The position numbers and the translations under genes are program-made. Positions 1-11,222 of a DNA stretch of 50,840 nucleotides are shown piece by piece. The DNA is from Pelomyxa schiedti (Eukaryota; Evosea; Pelobiontida; Pelomyxidae). The stretch's first letter is position 1, and the number at the start of each line of letters is the position of its first letter. Location of the stretch: positions 1 through 50,840 of the forward strand of contig JAHLWZ010000834.1 of NCBI GenBank assembly GCA_020536535.1. Direction: 5' to 3'. The notes beneath the pieces were generated by a model. That model searched no databases and had not been told where the DNA came from. It saw only the letters and a list, made by a program, of their open reading frames with translations.

Positions 1-607
1 TTTCCGGACGTGGTAGTTGCTCGCGTGCCACTTGGTTTTCATTGTGTGCGCGAGTGTCCCCGCAGAGGTGCCGTACGGCACGTGCCGGGTACAACGCCGA
101 CGGGGGAAAATGCCTTGAGCAGGCAGTCGAAGTTGCAACCGAGATCGCCGTGGCACAACCCCAACACGCACAACACCGTAACCGTTCTCGTCCAACCGCC
201 ACCAAACCGCGACACCCACAGAAATCAATTAGTTCCCTTGATTTTCTTTCAACCTGCCGCATCATAAGCAACATCAACTAAACGAAATGTCCGTTATCCG
301 TTGCGTTGGTTACTGTTGAGAGCCAACAGGTTACACGTCAAACAGACAATGGTTCCCCAAGTTAACCTGAGTTCAAGAAGTTGCTGGTCTCCTCTTGCTA
401 ACAAAAAACAGCGTCGACGTTGGGCTTTTTAAACCTTGACATCATCTCTACTCGTTACTTTTGCTTTCTCCTGAGCTGCTCACGTACATTAACTCTATTT
501 TTGCCTGATCAGCAAGTCTTGCTCTTGAGCTCGTCCTATGGTCTTTCTTCCCGCCGAAATGTATCTAACAGCAACGTATCTAGAGGTATCCCTGGATCGT
601 ATTTGAT
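1..607. other. Gene-free left edge
   Basis: I see no supported gene here. Short open frames exist on both strands, but none has recognisable protein character, a domain motif, or splice-linked continuation. The first 280 bases are fairly GC-rich and could be the promoter or 5' part of a gene lying outside the window; I cannot show that. Confidence 0.4.
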
Positions 608-784
608 CTAGGAAAAAAGGGTGTGTGGTACTGATATCAAACTCGATCCCAGTGCAGTTGCTCGTCTCCAATCTCGCGGATTCTTTTCAATGTACTTCTC
701 AACAGCAGAATATTTCGCGTACTTAACAGCTTTTTCAGCCGCTGGCTGGTTACGATCAACGAAAAGTTTCTCAATGCATCTCAT
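608..784 (-). CDS. Possible small hypothetical protein or exon
   Basis: An ATG-initiated frame of about 58 codons ends in TAG. The peptide looks coding rather than random: it is helical and charged, with segments such as EKAVKYAKYSAVEKYIEKNP and a short hydrophobic end. The frame may continue upstream through an intron, because a GTATAC donor-like site lies at about 842 on this strand and an AG lies just before the ATG. I do not recognise the family. It is isolated next to a decayed retroelement, so it may be a gene relic. Confidence 0.25.
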   Translation of the reverse strand: MRCIEKLFVDRNQPAAEKAVKYAKYSAVEKYIEKNPRDWRRATALGSSLISVPHTLFS

Positions 785-1117
785 CAAGGTTGATACCCGT
801 TTACCACGCAAAGCTTGTCAATTTGACTATTTTTGTGTATAGTATAGATCAACCATTACACAACCAAAGAAGCTTTCTGATTCTGGGGAGGGTACCAACA
901 GATCAATTGTCACAACATACTCGGGGGTTCAGTTCCTTCAATACCTCTAGCTAGATGGCAACTGGCTTATGATATCAGACATCTTGACTGTTATCGGTGT
1001 CATTCACGGTAGGTGCAACAATCCTGCTAGTAGCACAATCAACTATGCCAACAACCAACTCTCTCAGTCTTCTCTTGGTGTGGCAATAGGGGTCAGCCAC
1101 AAATCGTTACGGAAGGA

Positions 1118-1960
1118 ATGTCCAAAGTCCAAATCACATGGGAAAACACCACCATGGACATCCTCGGAGTGTACGCACCATACACAGGACACCCAGAAGC
1201 AGTAGATTTCTGGGATACTGCTTGCACAAAATACACACGAGTCAGTGCCTCAGCAACTATACTGATTGGGGATTTTAATATCCCACTCAGCAAACACCAA
1301 CACCCATCATTTGAAAGATCATCCACCTTAAGACGTACAGCCCACCAGGCCATGCAAAAGTGGGAAGTCAACCAGTTGACTCGAAATCTCCAACACACAT
1401 CCAGAATGGAACCTGCTACAACTAGTTTCTCAATTGACTACATGGGAATCCAGTGCTTCTGACCACTACTAAGAGTATCCCCAAAGCTCAAGACCGTCTG
1501 GAACAGGAATAGACCCCCAAGATGGACCTTTGAGAATCCCGCATACAAGCTCCACTTAATGAAGATACTCCAGATGCCCCCTTCCTTACCACCCAGTGGC
1601 CTGCTGCCAAACGTTTCCTGATCCAAGCAGCGTGGCAAACAATGACCAACAAAAGCAACACACAACAGGACACCCTCTACTCCTTAAACTGCAGAAGGCC
1701 TCAGTACCAGAAGCTCTGAGGATAATCCACGAAGCCATAGCCTGGGTTAAAACCCAACTGAACATCAAAATCCCCAAGAATAGACATACCAACCAAAAGT
1801 ACCCCCACAGGCTAAAGATAAAACATCATCAGCGTGGCCAGTACAGACAGTAACAAAGTACAAATACCTCGGAGTCCTTATTGAGTCAATAAGGCCCAGA
1901 GAAGGGCTCAAGACATTATACCCAAAGTCCTTGGCCTACAATGGAAAATAGTAGCCACCA
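1118..1960 (+). mobile_element. Degenerate non-LTR (LINE) retrotransposon relic
   Basis: Two separate stretches of LINE coding character survive on the plus strand. The first (about 1118-1450) reads as an apurinic-type endonuclease domain, with ILGVYAP followed by ILIGDFNIPLS, the conserved GDFN block, and later SIDYMGI in the position of the C-terminal catalytic region. The second (about 1830-1960) reads as the end of a reverse transcriptase, WPVQTVTKYKYLGVLIES, where YKYLGVLI is typical of LINE RT C-termini. Frameshifts and stops separate the blocks, and the RT core that should lie between them is missing, so this is a deleted, dead copy. I see no target-site duplication or poly-A tail. It ends shortly upstream of the kinase start and may supply part of that gene's 5' flank. 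Confidence 0.6.
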
Positions 1961-2156
1961 ACATTTACATCCACTCAATCCTATAATACCAATGCCGTTT
2001 TGAAATCTTCTCTCCAAGTCAAGTCTGGCAGCCATAAATGACCTGACGGCCCTCAAGAAACAAGGAGGCTTGGGACACCCCTGCTGGATATGCAGTGGTG
2101 GAATGTTGCAGTGTCCGTCTCAGGATATCGGAACCCCAACCGGCGACAACCCCAGC

Positions 2157-5067
2157 ATGGGAGATAGCGACGGCAGCATTGACGCCCGTATTGCCGATGC
2201 ATTCCAGAGATTTGTAAAAAAAGAAAAGGATGAGATCTTTGAAACATTTTGTTTAAAAAGCAAGCCGCACCACCTCGGGATCTCAGTTATGCAAGGGAAC
2301 CAAGGGATAGTGCATCCAGACTATGACAATAGGCCGGATTACGTGCTGGTGCTGGTTCAAAGATGTGACGCTGATAAAATGAAGATTGAGGTCGCCGACA
2401 TACTTAAAGGCATGGTGCCTCCTATCGTCATGTAAGTTGTGTGGTGTAGCTTTGCTGGGTTGAGTTGTGTGTTAAGTTGGGTGGTAAGTTGGGTGGTAAC
2501 CCAGCTCATCTTATCGTTGTGTAGTTTTCTCGTTCGTTGTCAAGTTTGAGTGTGCTTTTTTTTTTTGCTTACCACCGAGATAGAGTCGATTCGAAATCTC
2601 GCTGTAACATGGGTCCTAACACTGCTCGGATATACACGAAGAACGGAAATAGGACGTTCTTGAAATTGTTCACAGTTGAAGACTTGTTAACTGCAAAGAT
2701 GAACCTCAATGCATGCCGTACTCTTGGACCTTATTGGGAAATTTCAACAGAGATTCCGAAACCATTTGAGTTCTACAAGTCTAGTCTTGGCATCTATCAC
2801 CCGCCACAAGGCCACGAAGCTGCTCATCCTCAACAAGTGACTACAACAGAATCCACTGAGCAAATTCAATTGCCGGCGTTGGCACTGAATCCGTTGGTCC
2901 TTTGTATTTCTTCTTCACCCGCCCAACAGCTGGGTTCAAGTTCGACGACGACTACTCCTTCGTTCTCTGCCGCCACGAGATCAGCCTCGAGCTGTTACGA
3001 GACACCGCACGACATCACCATGGGTTCCAAATTGGGTGCGGGAGGTTTTGGAGAAGTTCATGGGGGTATGTATCAGTGCCTTGATTGGTTGTTTCGCAGA
3101 AATGTTTATCTTCCAGAAACTCACATCACAATTACGCAAAAGCAACATGCCATTCTGCTCCCGTGGCACTCAAACTGTTCAAAGGTGCTATGACATCCAC
3201 AACCACACTTCAATGTGGTCTACACGAGTTTGAGCTTTTGCAGTTGAGTGTGCCCTCCCAGCTCGTCTTATTAATTATTACTCACTCAACAACAGGAAAT
3301 GTGCAGGACCGAACATTGTTCAACAGTTTGGTGTGACTACCCAAGGTGACGACTTCGCCATCATTCTGGAGCAACTTGAATGTGACCTCCGCTCTCTCAT
3401 TTACGTTGGTGTCCCATCGTCGTTCAACTCCCTGTTAAATTTGACAACAACTCCCTTCCTCATATTGTCGGACATACTCTTTGTGGCAGAGGACGCGGTA
3501 CTCTTTTTTCTTCATCTCTTTCGCTTTTGGTTTTTTGATACTTCTACACTGCCACACCACTTTGCTACTTTGAGCTAATAATACTCAAATCTATCACTAA
3601 CGACAATTACTACACACAGGGTCATGGTATACACTGGGCACACATGAGAAGAGTCATTCATGCGTATGTTGCTTGTGTCACACCACCCACTTCTAACCCT
3701 ACCTAACCTGATCTTTCCCCTAATGTTTCTCTCTATCTGTCTCTCTTTTTCTGTCTCTCTTTCTCCCTCACTAATATGACAAAATAAATCACTCACTCCT
3801 CTACAGTGATATTAAGCCAGAAAACTTTTTGGTGGGGACAGCTTTGAACTGCAAGGCTTGTTTTTTTTTTCTTGTAATGACCAATGACAAATGACACTAC
3901 TATATAGCTCTCAGACTTTGGTCTGGGCATTTCCATTCCCCCAACCCTTCCAATTGAATACATCATTCCCCTTCCTGGGGATGTTGGAACCCGTAAGTAC
4001 CTTTATCATCCTCCTGGTCTCATCATACCTCCACAGCTGCATATCTCTCGCCGGAAATTGTGCAGCAGCGCGAGATATCTTTCAAGTCCGACATGTAAGT
4101 GCTTCACTGCATTCTTCTCTTCAAGATGTATGAGTGATGGTTTTTAGGTACTCCTTCGGCGTACTTCTCTGTGAGATTCTCTCTGGGAAACCTCCGTACA
4201 GTGACCACAAGTTGAAGTCTAACCCCAATATCTGTGTGCCTGTGACGCACAAGTTTCTTGATGAAATCTTCAAAAAGAACGAGCACACTGAGATCCCAAC
4301 GCAGTACCGTGGGGGGGAACTGCTGCCTCTGCCCCTGGTTTGTAGTTTGATTCGTGTGATTGTCCCCTTCGTTAAAGTTTAATGACAATTGTAGGTTAAC
4401 TTGATTGAGCATTGCTTGGCGAAAGATCCAAAGAAGGTATGTGATTGTGACTGTGACAAGTTATATCCAACCATTGTTCTACTAGCGACCCGATTCTATG
4501 GACTATGTGGCAATTACTCTCAGGTCGATTCGATTTGAGTTGCTGAGCCCCAGCCTCACAGCCCGTACAATGTGGCAGAGGGCCAATGGGCCACTCCACG
4601 AAAGGGAACCCGTCATGCCTTGGAGCAAGATGATCACACCATCAAACCCGGATCCGATATTACTCTCCTGGCGGCAGCAGATTTGTGGTTTGCCCACCCT
4701 TCCTCTCACCGCTCTAACAACAAAACACAAAAGACAAATCCGGAAATGTTGCCCTCAGGAAGCTTTCCGCCATGGCGGTATCACAGGGCATGCTCTGAGA
4801 CTTATTCATCACTTCCGCTTCCTGACAGTTCCGAATTCCAAACTCCCCTTTGTTGCTCTCCACCACCAACCCAACACTACCCACTCAGTTCCTCCAAAAG
4901 AAATAAATGCAGGAAAAGAAAAAAAGTTTTCAATCTCCTCTTTCTTAATGATGAATGGGAATGTGGCTATGTGGCTTTGTATTAAACTTACATACAATTT
5001 GCTCCCTCCACTGCTCCACGGCACAGTGACAGGAAAAAGAAAGAGGAAAAAATTTTCAAACAAATGA
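2157..5067 (+). CDS. Protein kinase (TKL/RLK-like) with novel N-terminus
   Basis: About 11 exons assemble into one protein kinase. An unrecognised N-terminal region (roughly 250 residues, Ser/Thr-rich at its end) is followed by the glycine loop KLGAGGFGEVHG, the lysine motif VALKLFKG, a catalytic loop VIHADIKPENFLV, LSDFGLG, VGTPAYLSPEIV, SDMYSFGVLLCEIL and a final RPDSMDY. Inferred exons are 2157-2431, 2584-3065, 3143-3242, 3296-3497, 3620-3663, 3807-3858, 3908-3992, 4037-4094, 4148-4337, 4395-4436 and 4486-end. The HRD arginine is replaced by alanine (HAD), so it is a non-RD kinase; the catalytic Asp, Lys and DFG remain. No signal peptide or membrane segment is seen, so it is probably cytosolic. 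The 3' end is uncertain: read straight through it stops at 5067; an alternative last intron would stop it at 4985. Either end overlaps DNA derived from the RING gene's 3' region on the other strand. Confidence 0.8.
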
Positions 5068-5330
5068 TGGCATTGGTGTTTGTATTAAACTTTATAGAGT
5101 TTCACAGCAGATACAATTGCAGAGCGGCAAATTGGGCAGGTGTGCTTTGATGACACCAGCTGCTGGGCACACGGCAAGCACGTGGCAACGTGCCCACATG
5201 GAATGATCACTGCTTCCTGTGTTGAGTGTTTGTTGTTTAATTAAGTTACCTTGGAGCCAATCATGCATATGCAGCATAGATTGTCTTCGGGATTTTCCGA
5301 AGGTGTTTATGCTGTTGTTGCTTGGCACAA
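4905..5330 (-). repeat. Inverted duplicate of 28.27-28.64 kb (copy 1)
   Basis: Read on the minus strand, this segment closely matches the plus-strand segment at about 28270-28640. The match covers the last RING exon, its intron border and the 3' flank (for example CATAGCCACATTCCCATTC and GAGGGAGCAAATTGTATG). The 3' flank here is rearranged: the two flank blocks appear in the opposite order from copy 2, best explained by a partial tandem duplication. The match includes non-coding sequence, so the duplication looks recent. Confidence 0.8.
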
Positions 5331-5728
5331 TCCAGCACTCCAGAATACAATAAATCATATCTTCTCTTGCTGACAAGAACATACAAGTGCGAAAAATTCA
5401 ATTGCAATAATAATAGAGGCTCTGCAACAATAAATCTGCAAAGCACCCAGTTTAGTGGCAGCGAAATAAAGCACCAGGGTTTTGCAAAACGCGCCCCAGG
5501 CACCGTTCAACATACAATCGCGGTCTTGTGTTCTTTGAATCCCAATCCCTGTAGGTGCATCAAAGAGACCGAACAGTTTCTGTCTCGGGAGGATGTTGGA
5601 ACTTCTTGTATTGTTCGTTCTTCGTCCCATTGTAAGTCATAAACGCACTGCTCCAAAACCTCTACGCAACCAACTCGAATCGCGGCATCAGTACGCGGTT
5701 CGTTGGCCGCAGTTGCAGTCAAAGACAT
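5085..5728 (-). CDS. Short RING-finger protein, truncated paralogue
   Basis: The last exon (5085-5216) encodes an intact half of a C3HC4 RING: CGH, CLPC and CPIC, ending SAVKLYKV and TAA. The preceding exon carries NLCCICMIGSK, and the intron between (5217-5249) is only 33 bp. Together they form a complete RING of the kind found at the C-terminus of ubiquitin ligases. Upstream, the ATG at 5728 opens a frame beginning MSLTATAANEP, and DNA near 5355-5460 still resembles the end of the ARB2 domain in the gene at 26.6 kb, but most of that domain is absent. The internal exon joins could not be resolved. It may be a short functional RING protein or a decaying copy; the intact RING argues weakly for function. 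Confidence 0.5.
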
Positions 5729-5950
5729 GACGTCAACTACCTCCGCGCTTTGGCCTCGTCAAGAATGTGTCATGTCGAGACAAGCACACTCCAGGATCAC
5801 CGACGCACCTGGGCAGGCACGTACCTCTTGCACGTCAATAGAGGGTTTCGAGCAGAAAGGAACACAAAGGACTCCTTCCTCATCTGTGTGCTTTCCGTTT
5901 CGCGTACAAACACTACGAGATCTACAAAAGTTCACGAGGCTTCCTTTTTA

Positions 5951-5970
5951 AAAACCGTTTGAACGGTTTT
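5951..5970. promoter_or_regulatory. Palindrome containing AACCGTT/AACGGTT
   Basis: AAAACCGTTTGAACGGTTTT is a 9-bp perfect inverted repeat around a 2-base centre. It lies 43 bp upstream of the WASP start codon, in the divergent interval between WASP and the small RING gene. Each arm contains CCGTT/AACGG, the core bound by many MYB-type proteins. Its regulatory role is inferred from position and symmetry only. Confidence 0.4.
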
Positions 5971-6012
5971 CAGATTTTCGGAAGGGAAATTAACGACACA
6001 CAAACGGCAGGC

Positions 6013-8424
6013 ATGACCTCGCCCCTCACGCCTCGTCGAGGGACCCTCCACGTCCCCCCGTCCTCCCCCCTCCCCCCAATCCCTCAACCAAAACGGCAGC
6101 AACAAGCCATCCCACAACCCCTGGACAGCCAGAATGAAAACGCCGCACCACAGGCACAACAAGAAAAAATCCAACCCGACACAACCACTCCGACCACCAC
6201 CACCGCCAACAACAACAACAATCATCAAGAACACCCGAGGTCGTCGTCATTATCCTCAGGTACGTCCTCATCATCCAGTGAGTGTTCTCCCCTGGCCAGG
6301 CCGACGTCGCGGGGCGAGGAGGCCTCCCTACGAACAGCACCAACTCCGCCAGTCCCTGCAGATTCCGTTTCAGAGGATGCAAATAGAACCGGGGACACTT
6401 CCGCCCACGACATGAGGAAGACGGTGCGTTGGTTTAGATTAGCATAGCATAGGATAGGATAAATTATTTCTTGATTTTTTTGCAATGTGTCTCGTAATAA
6501 TTCTGTGGTGATAAGCTATATTTAAACAACATGTAGGCCCGCCTATCTCACGCAGCTGTGCCGTTGCCACCCCTACCGCCACCAACAGTACGTAGAGCAA
6601 ATGTGATAGACGAAAGTGTTAGTGTTGCTGCCCAAACCCCTGAGCAACAAAGTGTGTAGACCATGAAAGACCCCAAAACTCATAGCCCATTTTCCAAAAA
6701 AAAAAAAAAAAAAAAGCCCCTGATTCTGCTACTGCACCACAGCCCTCAGGTTCCTCCTCACCAAAGACTACAGCCTCCCCTAGAAGTAAAACAAAGGAGT
6801 CACCACCACCAAAACCCTCACGAGCCAAAAAAACTCAGTTACCAAAGAAACCTTCCAAACCGGCACCTACTCCTCCCCTGTCAACACAAGCAGAACCTGT
6901 TCTCGAACTACCTAAAGTAATATCCAAATCCCAAAAAACCGCAATTAACTTTCCACAGCTTTGGTTGCACCTCAGGATAATTGAAACCGTTGATCTGACT
7001 CCAAGAGAAAAGTCTGTCAAAGCATCTCCCAGTGTTGTTGTGGTAATAACTCTAAAATAACTTAGTGTACTCCTACTTGGTAATTAAGGAATATGGACCG
7101 AGCAATCGATTGCAGAGGTTCTCTACTGCCCCTCAAAAGAAAAGTTTGGACTCCCGGAGTCGCACTTTGGTAATACCACTTTTGAGTGCAAAACTAATGC
7201 CCACTTTTTATTGCTTAGTTCAATGAGCTGGGCTTGTTTTCGATAGACGACCCTGAAACCCGAGTTCAACTCAAAGTTCTGGTAAGAGGAGAGGAAAATG
7301 AAAATAATAGTTCACAGCCATCCAGGAAAAGAATACTTTTCTTGGTAACACTTCTTTAAAACCTGGCGATCTCCCGTTAGATTTCTGGCTCGAGTGTGTC
7401 CTCACACTGGAAGTATATTCCTCCATCAAAGGCTTGTGGAATCACCAATTTATAGAACGTTACAACAGGAGTTCTACATGTTCAAATGCGGGCCTCTGAA
7501 TCTGAAGTCGCTGAACCTCCTCCAACCCCCCAAATGAGTCTTGTTTCCACTCAACGTGGTCTCGGGGACACTGGAATATCGGGACCGAGAAACTTTGAAC
7601 ATGTGAGCCATATCGGCTTGGACGACCAAGGAGGATTTAGTGTACGTTACCGCAGAACATTACTGCTAATAATAATAAACAAATCAGATTGTCTCCATCC
7701 CTGAAGAGTGGATGGCTTTACTAAGAGGTCTCGGCGTTACAGACTCTGAACTTAATAAACCTCAAATAAGGACGGCCCTTCTTGAAGTACCTTTACATAC
7801 AGAAATTAATAGCACTCTGATGTATCAAGGCAATAATAGACGAATCAGAGAAGTTTAGAGCCGAAGCCAAGGCCTCAGCTTCATCCACCACAAGTAAAAT
7901 GTCATCAGATACTGCACCTCCACCTCCACCCCCGCCGCCTCCACCGCCCCCGCCGCCACCTCCACCACCCCCTCCACCGGGTTCTTCTAATGCATCATCC
8001 TCCAGTATTCCGCCGCCTCTACCTCCCAGACAGACCCCGCAAGTTACCCAACAAGTACGTAGAGCAATGACCTCTCCACCTTAGAATACTCGGAACTCCC
8101 TCACTCATAATTGCTTATAAACTTCTAACTTGCAACCCAGCAGCCCGAGGCTGATAAAAGTGATACTCCTCCCCCGGCTGCCAATTCGTTAAGTGCCAGC
8201 CTGGAAACAGGAAGGACACGCCTAAAGCGATTGGAATCCAATGTCCAGAAGCTACCACCGCCGCCTGTGGCCGGCACAACAAGCAGCCACACACTAGCTT
8301 CGGCCATTGATAAGAGACTACAAATGATACGGCTAGCTGTTGAACAGGTAGCCCGTTTCTTTTGCACCAAATGCTTACATTCGATTCACAGCAGGAGGAC
8401 AGCGACTCTGACTGGTCCGAATAA
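6013..8424 (+). CDS. WASP-family actin nucleation promoter
   Basis: WASP proteins receive Rho-GTPase signals and activate Arp2/3 to make branched actin. The domain order fits: a long Pro/Ser/Thr-rich N-terminus, then a CRIB domain (ISGPRNFEHVSHIGLDDQGG, next exon SIPEEWMALLRGLGV), a run of about 22 prolines near 7917-7978, a WH2-like LSASLETGRTRLKRLES, a central helix AIDKRLQMIRLAVEQ and an acidic end EDSDSDWSE just before TAA with the essential tryptophan. Start ATG 6013 begins MTSPLTPRRG. I count about ten exons; those between 6540 and 7480 are the least certain. I find no clear WH1 domain. An A20 run (6696-6715) puts the exon out of frame with its own downstream continuation. PAK is excluded because no kinase domain follows. 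The gene converges on eIF3b with 117 bp between stops. Confidence 0.85.
6696..6715 (+). repeat. A20 homopolymer inside WASP coding region
   Basis: A run of 20 adenines encodes lysines in the reading frame entering from upstream. The coding-looking frame after it (APDSATAPQPSGSSS) is offset by one base, so A18 or A21 would keep the protein open. This is either a sequencing or assembly length error or a real slippage site. Confidence 0.7.
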
Positions 8425-8541
8425 GCCCTTCTGTGAGCCTCTTCTTTTTTTGTCTGTGTGTTATTTTCTAGAAAAAACTCCGTAGTAAAACCAAAAGTGA
8501 AAAGGAAGAAAGTAGACAACAAAAAAAAAATTTTGCTTCTT

Positions 8542-11222
8542 CTAGGATTTTGATAATGGTGTTCTTACTTCGTCTATAATTTCCTCCACAACTTCTTCTA
8601 CATAGTCATCGTCGGAGTCGCATTCGATACAGCCCAAAGCTTTTCTTTTTGGTGCTTCTTGCCTGGTTATGTGTTAAGGCACTTTTACACCAAAATATAT
8701 TTCGCATACAGGTATTCTTGGAAATTGTGTTCCAACAGCTCCGCAAAGTCTTCCTCCATCCGCGCTTGCCTTTGTTTGACTGTTTCGCGGAATGCCGCTT
8801 TATCGATATCTTCTCGTTTTCTGTATGTTTCGGCTATGGTTTCAAGGTTCTGCCTAATTTCCTACAGATTATAAGTGAATGGGAAATATACAATCGGAAT
8901 GAAACCTCAAGTTTTTCAGTAGAAAGCAAGCATGGTGGTCGTGGTCGCCATAAGAATTGTAAGAATCTGTCGCGAACGACTTGGTGCAGAAGTTGTCCAC
9001 TGGCCGAGAAAAGCATGAAGCCGCATTCGGCTGCCTACGGATGTAAGTAGGCGTAATGACAAAAACGGTAAAGTACAGGGGACCGCCAGAAGCTCGTTAC
9101 AACAGCCACAAAACGCCCAGTGGGATCCCACTCAACCGAACTGGCATTTGTGTGTTCAGCCATGTTCATTGTCTCCAGAGTATCAGCATTGAAAAAATCG
9201 ATAGTATGGGCCCTACACTATATTAAAACTCAACGAGAACACCCACGTGGGTCTAGGACAAGAAGGTTTTACTCACGAAGTCTTTCCATGCATATCAGCA
9301 ACTATCAAAACATGCCCTTGGGGACTCCAGTACAAGTGATCCATGCCCTTTTTATCAATTGCCAGTCCTGAACACATGTTAATAAGTCGGGTAAGAATGC
9401 TTGTGCTTCATACGGATGGGGTCGATTTTAGGATGAGGTTCTATTCGATACAGACTCAAAAATGTTTTTTGTGGTTGCGTTTTGTATTGAAGAAGAGCCA
9501 AGCGGTTACCCTCTGGCTCCCATGCAAAGCAAACAATGTTAGCCTTGACTTCAAACATATCTGATAATCAATAAGCTATCTGACGCTGCAGTAGAGAAGG
9601 GGGACAACCAACTGGGAAATTTTTTTCACGAAGCCTGAAGATGTTAAATGCATTGAGAGCTGTGGCTTTTGTCCTGTCAACCTTGACGCATAGAAAATCA
9701 CCAGACGGGTGCCATTGCATTTTGCACTATTTCGAAGGGGGAAAACTGATTAGAATAAGGTCCAATCTGGAATGGAGGCTGAACGTACATCCGAAACATC
9801 GAAAAAAGAATTTTGTCGCAACTCTCTCCCCGTGGAGACATCAATGACAGTCACACGAGCAGGATGATTTGGTGCATCAGGAACATAAGCAGCAATAATG
9901 GGATCCTTTGGAGACCAGCAAAAGGATTCTGTTCCTGTTAACTAAGACAGAATAAATTTATTGTGAGAGTTGTTGAATGAGACCTTTTCGGCGATGGAAG
10001 CAACTAGCTGCATGGTGGATGTGTCATATACATGTACTGTTCCGTCTTGAAGACGAGCAAAGTATTTTTCATCTTTGGTCCAGTGGAAAACAGGCCATTC
10101 CTTAATGGCACTGTACGAGCCACCAAAAGCACAAACCTGCTTTTGGGTTCGTAGATCCCATATTATAATGGTCTAGCAAGAAAGTTTGTTTCGGATTTGA
10201 ATGGTTTAATGGTGTTTACCCTAGCTTCTGACGCTGTGGGTTCTTTGGATGTCACTGTAAGTAAATACTTCTCGTTTGGGGAAAAGTCAATGACTTTCAC
10301 ATCAGCGTGTGCAAATCGGCCTAACTTCTCCCAAGATTCACCACCCCACAACTGAACTCCTTGCTGATGCAATGTGGCAACATAAGTACCAAGAGGAGAC
10401 CACTTTACATAACTCTCAGTCCAGTGCTGAAAACAAGGGATGAGGATGAAAATTAACTAAGGAAAACGTACCGGTTTCCTGTAAACACTTGGGGGTTTTT
10501 CAGGAGTCTTTGGGTCGTTCCAAAGAATTTCTGTCTTTTTGATTTAAAATAAGAGTGACCAGTGGCACATAATTTTTACCTCATCAGCGTACTGAATGAG
10601 ATACTGGTCAGCTCCTTCCATTGATAATTTATCTCTAAGCCAGGACCGGACATCCATCTAATTGTGTCAAGGAGAAAAGATTAGAGGGAAGGTAAACACA
10701 CTCGCTCTCTGTACTCCTTGACAGGTGGTGGCTGGTATGTCTCTGGAACTGTTGCGAACCGCTCAAAATCAGATAAGAGATTGACTTTGAAGATGTGAAG
10801 TTTGCCCAAAGGGTATCCATTGCTCTCCAGAGCAACTTTCGCAATTTCAGGTGTATCAAAGTCAACAAATGCGTAACTTGTTGGTGGTTATAATTTTGTT
10901 ATAATACAGATAGGTTGTTGTTTTTGTGCCAAAATTATGTCGAGGCTGAAGCAATAAGTTGTCAAACTCACCCCTTCGTCATTCCCTCAGCATCTTGAGG
11001 TAAACAAATCTCTCTGGGTGCACCAGCCAGAGCCGAAAACACCTTCGTCAAAACGCCGTGCAATTTTTCGAGTTTGTCTTGTGTCACCACTGGTACGTTG
11101 TCTACGACGACCATCGTCGTAGTTGTTGTGTCGAGCGTGAAAGGGGGCTCCGGTAGAGATTCGAGGATCTCCGCCTCCATTGACTTCTTTGCTTTTGACG
11201 GTTTTCCGGTCTTTGCCGACAT
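8542..11222 (-). CDS. EIF3B: Translation initiation factor eIF3 subunit b
   Basis: eIF3b is a core scaffold of the eIF3 complex on the 40S ribosome. Starting at ATG 11222 ([14 protein letters not shown]), an RRM follows ([10 protein letters not shown], then [18 protein letters not shown]). After it comes [20 protein letters not shown] and a WD40-type propeller with blocks such as [46 protein letters not shown] and [20 protein letters not shown]. The C-terminus is acidic ([17 protein letters not shown]), as usual for the family, and ends in TAG at 8542. About ten exons are split by short introns. The ATG is supported by the short basic lead before the RRM. It is the first of three consecutive minus-strand genes, with 227 bp to the permease stop. 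Identification is secure; the exons between 8660 and 9600 were not resolved in detail. Confidence 0.9.

Noticed and set aside
7899-8084. Poly-proline frame as its own gene
   Set aside because: It joins in frame to CRIB and WH2 exons as part of WASP.
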